Assembly (NCBI GenBank): GCA_905221615.1 | Contig: CAJNDT010004968.1 | Span: 229,122-293,121 of the forward strand | DNA: 64,000 nt | Direction of reading: 5' to 3' | From: Symbiodinium sp. CCMP2592 | Taxonomy: Eukaryota; Sar; Dinophyceae; Suessiales; Symbiodiniaceae | Part shown: positions 20,509-29,910 of the stretch, piece after piece | Numbering within the stretch: position 1 is the first letter of the stretch | Layout of the letters: every line of letters begins with the position of its first letter | Made by a program: the position numbers and the translations under genes | The notes under the pieces: generated by a model | Told to the model about the DNA's origin: nothing | Databases searched by the model: none | What the model saw: only the letters and a program-made list of their open reading frames with translations

Positions 20509-21932
20509 GATCTTGATAATCTCTCCAGGTTCTTCGATGTCTCCTTCGGGGATGAGTCTACCGGTTGGACCGACTTCGCGGGGCGATCGTCGATCTTCCC
20601 AGTGACCTTTGGTTCAGAAGGAGGCGGTGCTGCACGTAGACCCAGCTCTTCGTCTAGTTCTTCGAGTCTTTTGTCTCCTATGGCATCAATAGCTTCATGC
20701 TCTGCTGACTTGAAGACTTCGCCGAGCGGCTCCGTCTCAATGTCAGATGGATTTATGTCCTGTAAGTCAGGATCTTCTCCGGGATCCGGTGGAGGAAGAA
20801 GTCCACTTGGATCATCGTCATCCCCGTCGTCACCATCTCCTTCAGGCGGACCGTCACCACCGTCATCGACGTCTTTTATCTCCTTGCCAGCGAGGTCAAC
20901 GTTGTCCCTGAGTCCCTCAATGGTTGAATTCATCCTTTCGTACTCGGCTTTCAGGGGAAACGTTATCTCCTCTGGGAAGTAGATAACTTCTGTCTCGTAC
21001 GGTCTCATCAACTTCCTGGGAACAGATGCGTCCATCGACAAGTTCGCGTTGGCAAATTCCTTCATATCCCAAACGCGATACTTCTTGGACCACCCTTGAC
21101 CAGCAGTGATGATGTATCCGGCAAAAATGCCTGGAATCCCCTTTGGATCGAATTTGTTGCCATATGTCTTCGGCCTTGTGTCCGTCGGCTTGAAGAAGAC
21201 TTTGGCACCAAAGGGTATGGCTTTTCCCTCGAAGTCCTTTCCAGTCATTCGCTTCCATGCTGAATCACCATCGCCTTCCACGTCTTCAACGTTGAGGTTC
21301 TGCATCACGCAATTAAGCGCAAAGGACCAGTATTGAGCGGGCAATCCGGCGTGTAGCATGGATGCTGCGACTGTGTTGATCACTTCTTGATTTGACCGTT
21401 CAGCGAGTGAATTGTTACTGGGTTTCCCTGGAAGGGAATGATCAATCACGATCTTCAACTGTGCCATAGCTGAATCGAACTCTGGTGCTTCATCACTGTA
21501 CGCCATATGAATCTTGCGTCTTCCCATGAGGCGTCTGATGGCCATGACGACTTCGTCAGTGCTCCTTGAAGCCGTGGGAATCGCTGCAATCATTTTGGTG
21601 GCGATGTCCCTGATGACTAGAACCTCGCGTGCCCCGTCATCGAGTCCAATGCCTGCTTCGGCGGCCTTGCGCATGTCAAGGAAATCGAACGTCACAAGAT
21701 CTCCCCAGTGTTTGATCACACGTTGAAATGCACCTCGTTGTGTTCGCAAGTGCTTCATCTTCGCGCGTATGCACGATTCGCAATATGGATTGCGGTAGCG
21801 ATGAGTACACAGATGTGCCAATGTCTTCGCTTCGGCTTTCAGTGTTCCGACTCTGGCCTTGCGGCTCGGCGCACCGTCGCCTTCCACATCAATGATCACC
21901 TCATCGTCACCGTCCAATGGAATTTCACCCAC
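20505..21932 (-). CDS. Pol: integrase part (copy 1)
   Basis: 475 codons carrying the zinc-binding HLCTHRYRNPYCESC (H-x3-H ... C-x2-C) and the integrase core: GDLVTFDFLDM, AYSDEAPEFDS and NNSLAERSNQEV, which supply the D, D and E of the catalytic triad. After the core comes a region resembling the Copia integrase C-terminus (KAIPFGAKVFFKP), then an acidic Asp/Pro/Glu linker toward RT. One-base losses near 21937 and 20596 detach this piece at both ends; in copy 2 these joins are intact. Confidence 0.9.
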   Translation of the reverse strand: MGEIPLDGDDEVIIDVEGDGAPSRKARVGTLKAEAKTLAHLCTHRYRNPYCESCIRAKMKHLRTQRGAFQRVIKHWGDLVTFDFLDMRKAAEAGIGLDDGAREVLVIRDIATKMIAAIPTASRSTDEVVMAIRRLMGRRKIHMAYSDEAPEFDSAMAQLKIVIDHSLPGKPSNNSLAERSNQEVINTVAASMLHAGLPAQYWSFALNCVMQNLNVEDVEGDGDSAWKRMTGKDFEGKAIPFGAKVFFKPTDTRPKTYGNKFDPKGIPGIFAGYIITAGQGWSKKYRVWDMKEFANANLSMDASVPRKLMRPYETEVIYFPEEITFPLKAEYERMNSTIEGLRDNVDLAGKEIKDVDDGGDGPPEGDGDDGDDDDPSGLLPPPDPGEDPDLQDINPSDIETEPLGEVFKSAEHEAIDAIGDKRLEELDEELGLRAAPPPSEPKVTGKIDDRPAKSVQPVDSSPKETSKNLERLSRS

Positions 21933-24878
21933 TCCTTTCCTTCGTCGTCGTCCGGAGGTCGTCCGGCCTCGGACTCTGGTACTTCTTCTATAGGAGGTTC
22001 TTGGGGTTCAGGATCAGGAGGTCGTTCATGATCGTCACCTTCTTCTTCTGCTTCAATCTCGCTCGGTGCAGCTTCAGCGGCAGCTGCGACACTGACGTCA
22101 ACATTGCCCGCTGTTAGCGCACCCTTGAAGATTTCGGTGATCGCTTTGGCCTCCGGATCATCATGAACCAATGACTTGGAACTCCCGGCACGAACGTACG
22201 GGATGTCACCGTTCACGAACAGAGATATTCTCTTGCCCTGCGGGTTGATCATGAATGGTTCCCTTCCGGGAGGCCACACAAACCCGTAGTTGAAGTTCAT
22301 ACATCTCTTGCCTATGGAAAGCACCGACGGCGTGTCGTCCAACACATAAGCGTTGATCGGTTCCTCGAACGACTCAGTCTGGAAGTTCGACACGAGATCG
22401 GTATCGGTGATTCCATTGGCTGTCTGAAATGATATGGGCTCTGGAGTCACGAGTGTCTCGAGACTGTGCTTCTCGATCTTCTTCTGAGATATGAGGTCAT
22501 GACCACACCCAGTGTCCATGAGAAACTTGATCTTCTTCTTAAGGATGACTGGTTGAACCATACATTTGAACAAGCCTTGATTGATGATCCGTTTGCTGTG
22601 TGCAGCATCGAGTTCGCGCTCAACGATGGAATCCTCACCGTCGTAGAACGAAACTTCTTCCACTCGAGACGTTCCTGGGATTCGTACGAATGAAACTCGA
22701 TCTCCGCATTGATCATCATCGTCGTCAACCATGTCTCTCATGATCTGTGCCCTCAATCTCGCTTTGTGCTTGGCGAATTCCAAGCTCACGGCGCGATCCT
22801 CATCATTGATAAACGCTTCCATGTCGACGTACTTCACCTTCCGCTCTTTGTCTTTCTTCGATCTTCTAGGACACGAAGAAATGAACTTCACGTCATTGGC
22901 GAATGTCACATTCCGCTTTATCACTTTTCGGGTCGACGTAGTCGTTCCCGAGGATTCGTCATCTGTTGAACAATCCGAATCAGCGTCGCTGTCAACGGAT
23001 GGACAATCTGACTCCTCCTCATCTTGTTTTGAAGATCGCTTCCATATAGCCGGAGCTGATGGATTCCACCTTCGACACAATCTGATGGCGGGTGCAGCAG
23101 GGAGTGCCTTGGCCTTGGCATTCGGCTTCGCTGGAGCTGCCTTTGCTTCGGATTTGGCTTTAGCTTTTGCCTTTGGTTCCGGAGCTGGGGTAGCTGCTGC
23201 CTCATGCTTGAAAGGACAATTCTCTCTTGAGCACGAGCCTGTGTTCTTGAACGAGTAGCATATCCTGTTTCCTCCTCCTCCAGATGGACTTGGAGTTCTC
23301 GTCCTCGGCGTGAAGGGTCGCTCTGGAGTCTTCTTCGAGTGACTGAATGGACACTTATCGCCATTTCGACACCCTGCATCTGTGAAATGGAACTTGCAGC
23401 GGATTTGCTTCTTGCTTTTGTCACCTCTGTTGTCCGCTGACTCACTCCTCGTCTTCTTTTTGGGCTTCGGCTTGGTCTTCGCATGACTCTTCGCTTTGCT
23501 TTGAGGTAGTACAGGTGTTGCTTTGTCCGGTTTGGTCGGCGAAGCCTTGACCTTTGCGGATGGAGCCGCGTTAGGCGTAGGTTTCTCGGGTACCTTGGCC
23601 GGTGCAGCAAGCAAATCCTTGCCCTCAAGCATCTGGCGCAAGCCAATTTGAGTCTGAGTGAGATTTGACTGTTCTAGTTTCCGCATGATGGTACGATCAA
23701 TGATCTTCATCAGGTTGTCGTACGATCGATCTTCATGATTGTAGGGCAGGTGTTCATAGTGCATGACCAAGTCCATTTTCATTGCGGGCGAGTCCTTGAT
23801 CTTGCTGTACAAGCAATCACGGAGAGCTGTTTTGGATGGAATGTCCTCTGGTCTCATCCGTCCCAGAACTTCCAACCACGTCTGCTTGAACGTATGGAGC
23901 TTGTTGTCGCCTTGGTACTGGAGCTTCACCAAGTACTCAAGAGTGATGATCATGTCAAGACGATCATGTGTTCGAAAACTTTCGTACATCATCGCGATGA
24001 CTTGTCGCCCTTTGATGATCTTCACGTCAGGCCTGCTGATGTAATCATTGGCCTTCCGGTTCACCTCAAGGTACAGGTCAGCTGATTTGTCACCACCGGC
24101 ACGTAGCATTGCGACCATGGCGATCCCCAATTTGACGTCTATGCTCTGGAACTTCTTGTGTCCTGAATCATTCAATGCTTCGACATCAGGGAATGGGTTG
24201 AACGCTGGTGCCAGCCATAACATCCAGTCCTCATGATGTGGGTCGGCTGATGCCCCTAAGACATTTGCCGTGCACACAGATCGCCAGTTGTTGAGATGAG
24301 TGAGAGTAGGCCATGGAGGAACAGTAACTTTGTCGGCTTCCCTCCTGGAAACTCTCACCTCTGTGACTTCAGGATCCGCATCTCCATCAGGATCACGCGC
24401 ATGCGAACCAGGATCCGATTCGGGTTTGCCCCCTCCACCTTTCTTCTTGTCATCATCGTCGTCAGGCGGATCTGGAGGATCATACCCCGTGCCGGTACCT
24501 TCATCATGCTCATCCTCTCCGTTCTCGTCGCCAGCTTCATCACCGTCATCGTCTCCATTGTTTTCTTGAATCGTTTCAGCGAATAATCTCCACTCATCAC
24601 GATCAGCTCTGAGACGTTGTTCGGCTTTCTGAGCCTTGAGTACTTCACTTCGCAGATCAGCAATTTTCTCCTCGTACTGTTCCGCGATCTCTTTCTCGAT
24701 CTGACGCCTCCTTGCCTCATGGATGGAATCGTCATAGGCGACAGGGGGACCAATGAGGTCGTTGCCCTTAGTAGATGCGGTGACACCGTCGATGCCAACA
24801 GGTCTTGAGGAGCTGACCGATGCTGTGGACTTCGATCCCAACATCCCGCGATCTCCCAAGAGTTCGCGTAGCTGTCGA
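21896..24878 (-). CDS. Gag and aspartic protease (copy 1, cut by gap)
   Basis: The open frame from the gap edge down to the frame break. By alignment to copy 2 it covers residues from about 592 of gag-pol onward. Seen are a predicted coiled coil (IEKEIAEQYEEKIADLRSEV), an acidic Asp-rich linker, a Gag core region, two CCCH zinc fingers (about 23204-23398) and the protease motif FLMDTGCGHDLIS (about 22481-22528). Gag shells normally package element RNA; the fingers would be the nucleic-acid-binding part. The apparent N-terminus reading through N and beyond 24979 is not part of the protein. Confidence 0.88.
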
Positions 24879-24978
24879 NNNNNNNNNNNNNNNNNNNNNN
24901 NNNNNNNNNNNNNNNNNNNNNNNNNNNNNNNNNNNNNNNNNNNNNNNNNNNNNNNNNNNNNNNNNNNNNNNNNNNNNN
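24879..24978. other. Assembly gap (100 N)
   Basis: Exactly 100 N, the common placeholder for a gap of unknown size. It cuts copy 1 inside gag at the point matching 45944 of copy 2. The sequence beyond it is unrelated simple repeat, so the true distance and even adjacency are unknown. Confidence 0.98.
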
Positions 24979-25265
24979 TGTACGCATACATATACACACA
25001 CATAGATATGTGTGCATATATATATATACATATGACAAGGTGTGTATGCATGTACAAACATTCCCAAACATACATACATACCTACGTGCATACCTACATA
25101 CATACATACATACATAGGCACATACACACACAGTCCATCCATCCATCCATCCAGACAGACAGATAGACAGACACAGACAGGGAGATGGTTAGAAAGGCAG
25201 ACAGGCAGATACGGAGATAGGTAGATAGGTAGACAAGCAAAAAACATAGACAGACAGATCTATGG
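24979..25265. repeat. Tetranucleotide simple repeats (ACAT, CATC, CAGA families)
   Basis: Runs of TACATACA, CCATCCAT and CAGACAGA-type units with some decay. Open frames across it have Tyr/Cys/His repeat composition and are not genes. Confidence 0.85.
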
Positions 25266-26160
25266 ATCCATAAATAAATGGATGGGCAGGTAGAGTTCTG
25301 GTTTCTGAAGCATTTTGGCGCTAGAGCTTGGGGTCGCAATGGCTCAAGCAGTCGCAGGATGCCTCGGCTGCACGAAGTACTCCTCCAACTTCTTCTGTTT
25401 CGTGCCTGGGCAGTGCTCATAGACAGTATAACAAATTATGAAATACGATTTGGCCCAGAAAGTAAATGGAATGCTGGATCTCAAGAAGTACCGAAGCTTT
25501 CCCAACACCAATTCCGTCGTCCTACATGCGAATCTGAGACCAGGGCGCTTTGCTGCATCCTGCTTGCCGAAGACTCCGAAACCTGAGATTGCCGGCATCC
25601 CATGCATCCCGCCTTTGTCTGGCCCTGTGATGCACCAAGGAAACTGGTAATAGCAGCCTTCGTACAACAGGGTTGGGTTTACATCAATGGAAAGAATAAA
25701 CACACAAAACACCAGCTCGAAAAAGGAACCAGTAACAACAGCCACGGCAATCGCGCAATTAGTGAGAGCAAGAGTTGCAACAGTGGCATTCATTGTACGA
25801 ATGTAAAACCAAAGCTGGAAGACGGCATTATATTGGGAATGCTCGCACTACCGCAAACACCCAGGCCTGCACAGGCACATGCATCACAGGTCTGTCTGCA
25901 GATGATGTGTTCTACCGTGATTTATGAGTGCGAGACTGGGTGCTATTACACTCTCATCTCGATGCCTATATGCGCAGCTGTATACGCATTTGTACGTACA
26001 TGTGTGCATACACATGCATGGGGGATGCTGTCTCTGTGGTGGTGCTGGCGTGCTCGTGTGCATATGTTTCATGAAGAAAGCATACTCGCATCCATGTGTG
26101 TGTGTGTGTGTGTAACTATGACCATGAACATAACCTACTATCCGCCGACCCCGGTCGGCG
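25266..26160. other. Unique-looking spacer, no supported gene
   Basis: A minus-strand open frame of 149 codons (25344-25793) exists but shows no motif and no exon partners. A (TG)n run lies at about 26096-26114. Otherwise nothing was recognised. Confidence 0.4.
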
Positions 26161-27740
26161 CCAGGAGGGGCTCCTTGCCCACCCCCGGTTTCTCGGTTTC
26201 TAACTTTTGCTATGGTTCTATATCTACATTTTTTTACTCTATCTTTCTATTCTATTTCTATTCTATTGCTGCTCCAGCACGACCACCCGGCACGCCGGAC
26301 ACGCCGGACACGCCCGCGACGCCGCCCCCCCAAGGTTTGGCTCTGCACCCCCCCCGCCAGACACGCCGCACAAGCCCGCGACGCTGCCCCCTCGTTGCCC
26401 CCCCCTCCCAAGGTTTGGCTCTGCAACCCAGCGGGTTGAGACTCTTGCTATGTCTCTATCTATAATTCATTTCTATTCTATTCTATTGCTGCCCCAGCAC
26501 GACCACCCGGCACGCCGGTGCTACCACCAGGCCTGCCCACCCCCGGCTTCTCCCGTCGTTGCCGCTTCCCCCCCAAGGTTTGGCTCTGCACCCCCTCCCC
26601 CCCCGGGTTGAAACTCTTGCTATGTTTCTATCAAAATTCTTTCTATTTTTCGATTCTATTCTATTCTATTGCTGCCCCAGCACGACCACCCGGCACGCCG
26701 GACACGCCGGACACGTCTGCGACGCCGCCCTTTCGGTGCTACCACCTGCCAGGCCTGCCCACCCCCCGGGACACGCCGGACACTCCCCCCCCGCAAGGTT
26801 TGACTCTGCACCCCCCCTTCCCCTGCAGCATCCCCTTTTCCGGGTTGAGACTCTTGCTATGTCTCTATCTATAGATTTTTCTATTCTATCTTTCTATTCT
26901 ATTGCTGCGCCGGAAACGCCGGACACGCCCGCGACGCCGCCCTTTCGGTGCTACCACCTAGCTTCTAACAGCGGGTCCCCGGGACACGCGGACACGCCGG
27001 ACACGCCCGCGACGCCGCCCGCTCGTTGCCGCCCCTCCCCCCCCCGCTCAAGGTTTGGCTCTGCACCCGCCCCCCCCCGGGTTGAGACTCTTGCTATGTT
27101 TCTATTTATAAACCTTATTTTGTCGATTCTGTTCTCTTCTCTTGCTGCCCCAGCACGACCACCCGGACACGCCGGACACGCCCGCGACGCGGCCCCCTCG
27201 TTGCCGCCCCCCCCAAGGTTTGGCTCTGCACCCCCCCCCGGGTTGAAACTCTTGCTATGTTTCTATCTATATTTTTTTCTGTTCTATTCTATTCTATTGC
27301 TGCCCCAGCACGACTACCCGGCACGCCGGACACGTCGAACACGCCGGACACGCCCACAACGCCACCCTTTCGGTGCTACCACCTGGCAGGCCTGCCCACC
27401 GCTTTGCACCCCCGCCCCCCCGGGTTGAGACTCTTGCTATGTTTCTATATTTTTCTATTCTATTGCTGCCCCAGCACGACCACCCGGCACACCGGACACG
27501 CCGAACACGCCGGACACGCCCGCGACGCCGCCGTTTCGGTGTCCCCCCCCAAGGTTTGGCTCTGCACCCCCCCTTCTCCCGCCGCCGGGTTGAGATTCGA
27601 TCGTGCTAGGCTTCTATATCTCTATTCTATGTTTCTATAGTCTATTCTATTGCTGCCCCAGCACGACCACCCGGCACGACGCCGGACACGCCGGACACGC
27701 CGGACGCCGCCCCCTCGTTGCCGCCCCCCCCCCGTGTGCG
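26161..27740. repeat. Minisatellite, about 8 units of 160-235 bp
   Basis: Each unit joins four blocks: CCCAAGGTTTGGCTCTGCACC; GGGTTGAGACTCTTGCTATG followed by TTTCTATCTATA; TTCTATTCTATTGCTGCCCC; and AGCACGACCACCCGGCACGC followed by CGGACACGCC repeats. The TTGCTATG mark recurs near 26208, 26446, 26616, 26853, 27090, 27250 and 27433. A degenerate unit follows near 27595. The plus strand is strongly pyrimidine-rich. Proline-rich frames across it are by-products. Confidence 0.88.
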
Positions 27741-27859
27741 GCTTAAATGGGGTATTATCGCCAGCTGAAACTGTGGGTTTTCACGCCTATAGTATTTAAT
27801 ATAGACAGGCAGATGGCGATTATATCCTGGGTCTGTTCGGTGGATGGTCCCGGGCCCGA

Positions 27860-28516
27860 ATTAAATACTTTAAATAATTTAAATAATTTAAATAATTTAA
27901 ATCCTGGGGAGGGGGTCTGGGGGGGGTTCCGGGGCCCCGGGACCCTCCCCCAGGATTTAAATTATTTAAATTATTTAAATTATTTAAATTATTTAAATTT
28001 ATTAATTGGGGCCGGGAATTAAATAATTTAAATAATTTAAATAATTTAAATCCTGGGGAGGGGGTCTGGGGGGGGTTCCGGGGCCCCGGGACCCTCCCCC
28101 AGGATTTAAATTATTTAAATTATTGAAATTATTTAATTGGGGCCGGGAATTAAATAATTTAAATAATTTAAATCCGGGGGCCTCCCCCATATTTAAATTA
28201 TTTAACTTATTTAATTGGGCCCGGGATTTAAATAATTTAAATAATTTAAATCCTGGGGAGGGGGTCTGGGGGGGGTTCCGGGGCCCCGGGACCCTCCCCC
28301 AGGATTTAAATTATTTAAATTATTTAAATTATTTAATTGGGGCCGGGAATTAAATAATTTAAATAATTTAAATCCGGGGGCCTCCCCCATATTTAAATTA
28401 TTTAAATTATTTACTTGGGCCCGGGATTAAATTTTTAAAATAATTTAAATAATTTAAATAATTTAAATACCTTATAAATTATCCTGGGGATTTAAATTAT
28501 TTAAATTATTTAAATT
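27860..28516. repeat. AT-rich palindrome array with G-rich hairpin cores
   Basis: Arms made of the 9-base unit TTTAAATAA and its complement flank a GC core of about 52 bp (27903-27954, 28052-28103, 28252-28303). Each core reads CCTGGGGAGGGGG then TCTGGGGGGGGTTCCGGGG then CCCCGGGACCCTCCCCCAGG. Core ends and arms are mutually complementary, so each could fold as a large hairpin or cruciform, and the G runs fit a G-quadruplex pattern. Shorter CCGGGGGCCTCCCCC cores lie near 28173 and 28374. The array runs straight into the LTR of copy 2. Confidence 0.85.
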
Positions 28517-28518
28517 TT

Positions 28519-28952
28519 AGCGTGGGCCGGATTGATCTCGACTTGGTTGCTGCTCTCCCCACCAGAGCTGTAATGAATGTAGGTGTGGCTGGCTAGCACT
28601 CTCCACAGACTGGACCCTGTCTCTCCCTCTTACTTCCACACGTGCAATCCTATGCAGGCAGAACCGGCGGCCGTTCCTTTTGCACTCACTGCCGGCGGCG
28701 GTTCGTCTGTGCAACGGGATAGCTCTGATTGCTCAGGATAGAAGACACATATAGCACTTAGCTATGGGCATTGACTTGAGCCAAACGTTGCGTTGGCGGT
28801 CACATAGAAAGGTAAAGATGAGGGATGCGTAGCATGCCCCCTAGAGTCGAGGGACGCGTAGCGTGCCCCCTTCTCTTGCACTTTACACGGTCTTGCTCAC
28901 AGCTCTTATAGTGACACCTTAGAACATGACAAGGCATCGCAGTCCGTTCGCA
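28519..28952 (-). repeat. 3' LTR of copy 2
   Basis: Matches the other two LTRs except at its outer end, which reads AGCGTGGGCCGG instead of TGCGTGGGGG. The terminal TG is lost and two C are added. No ATAGT lies outside it. The spliced-leader-like TTTGGCTCAAG is at 28775-28785. Confidence 0.9.
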
Positions 28953-28958
28953 CCCCCC
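28953..28958 (-). other. Polypurine tract of copy 2
   Basis: GGGGGG on the coding strand directly against the 3' LTR, identical to copy 1. Confidence 0.6.
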
Positions 28959-29202
28959 ATGAGTTGCGTCTCCGACGCTGCTCACCCGGAAGATGGCACG
29001 ATAGGACAGAAGAAAATTCCGCCGCAACGTTGACATTGAAAATCAGAGCTTTGTATCCCAATTAGAAACGTTGTGACACTCATCTACGTCAGTAACGATC
29101 CCCTGAAATGACAAACGAATCAGGCGTCACCGAAGAAAGAAGCATTCGCGATGGCATTCCACGGGCGAAGCTCAGAGGTCACGAACTGATAGGCGAGGAA
29201 GA

Positions 29203-29910
29203 TCAGGCGTTGTCTCGCCACCATCTTCGCGTTGACGTAGGATCGCGGTCCCAGGGCCGGAGGTTCTCCTCTGGATACTGGTTCCTTGGCTTTCCTTTGT
29301 CCTTGCCTTTGTTTCGGCCTTTGGCGGCGATGTAGTCGTGGTAGGAATTGGTGTTCCAGCCACCATGTTGCTCGCCTCCGGTTCTTCCACGCCCTTTTGA
29401 AGGTCCCTTGGATGAAGAAGCGCTTTCACGTTCCTCCGTAGTGACAGGCGTGTCCAGGATGGAAGTACCACCTGGAGGAAGATAGTCAGCGGCCGAAATG
29501 TGGTGTAGGGCTTCCGTACGCTTTGTCGTCGGGTTTTGCTGTCTCTCAGTTTTGGATCTGTTCAATCTGTCCATGAAATGCGCAGGCATTTGCACACTGT
29601 GGTCCACCAGCAAGGCGATGGTCTGGACTGACTGGTCAGAATGAGTCAGCAGAATACCGACGGGGTCGATGTACAAGAAGTCCACTGTTCCAGTTGGCGT
29701 TGGTCGTAGCACTGAGAATTGTTGGTGTCCCGTCACCATTGGGATCACCTCGCATAGGACGTTCAGGCAACAAAAGTGCATTGCCTTTACATCTTCATCC
29801 CTGTCGCTCTTCAAGTAAGTAGTAGGGTTGAAGTTGTCCCTGCCAATTCCCATCATGTTGGCTCCCCGTACAAGTAAAGAAAGCATCTGGTTCGTCCGGA
29901 AGCGCTTCAA
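29203..29910 (-). CDS. Retrotransposon ORF2, C-terminal end (copy 2)
   Basis: 235 codons equal to the last part of the copy 1 ORF2 frame, detached by loss of one A near 29962 (GCAAGCG against GCAAAGCG). It contains the unassigned region VDFLYIDPVGILL and the Gly/Lys/Arg-rich tail (KGPSKGRGRTGG). Stop is at the position equivalent to copy 1. Confidence 0.8.
   Translation of the reverse strand: MKRFRTNQMLSLLVRGANMMGIGRDNFNPTTYLKSDRDEDVKAMHFCCLNVLCEVIPMVTGHQQFSVLRPTPTGTVDFLYIDPVGILLTHSDQSVQTIALLVDHSVQMPAHFMDRLNRSKTERQQNPTTKRTEALHHISAADYLPPGGTSILDTPVTTEERESASSSKGPSKGRGRTGGEQHGGWNTNSYHDYIAAKGRNKGKDKGKPRNQYPEENLRPWDRDPTSTRRWWRDNA

Larger units (their letters stand above)
7458..24878 (-). mobile_element. 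Giant Copia-type LTR retrotransposon, copy 1 (truncated by assembly gap)
   Basis: Minus-strand element running from its 3' LTR (7458-7890) through a second ORF, then pol and gag, to the edge of the N gap. By comparison with copy 2, about 2.27 kb is missing at the 5' end: the N-terminal gag and the 5' LTR. Copy 1 is nearly identical to copy 2 by eye. Its frames are broken by single-base losses near 12672, 15012, 20596 and 21937, each intact in copy 2. Domain order protease-integrase-RT-RNase H is the Ty1/Copia order. Confidence 0.9.

Noticed and set aside
20137..20982. 281-codon plus-strand frame opposite pol
   Set aside because: Antisense shadow of the acidic linker and RT (Asp codons read as Ser-rich on the other strand).
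24355..25247. Minus-strand frames running through the N gap into Tyr/Cys-rich sequence
   Set aside because: Frames built across N and tetranucleotide repeats; the real gag does not continue beyond the gap in this assembly.
26212..27640. Proline-rich plus-strand frames up to 289 codons
   Set aside because: Products of the pyrimidine-rich minisatellite; reading varies with unit length and no splice or family support.
27860..28516. CRISPR-like array (regular repeats with spacers)
   Set aside because: Repeats are self-complementary AT units with GC cores, spacers are not unique, and the context is eukaryotic.
28517..28714. Small frame beginning MHRRTAAGSECKRNG, repeated at 7451-7651 and 47732-47974
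   Set aside because: It lies inside the LTR in every copy and reflects LTR identity, not a gene.
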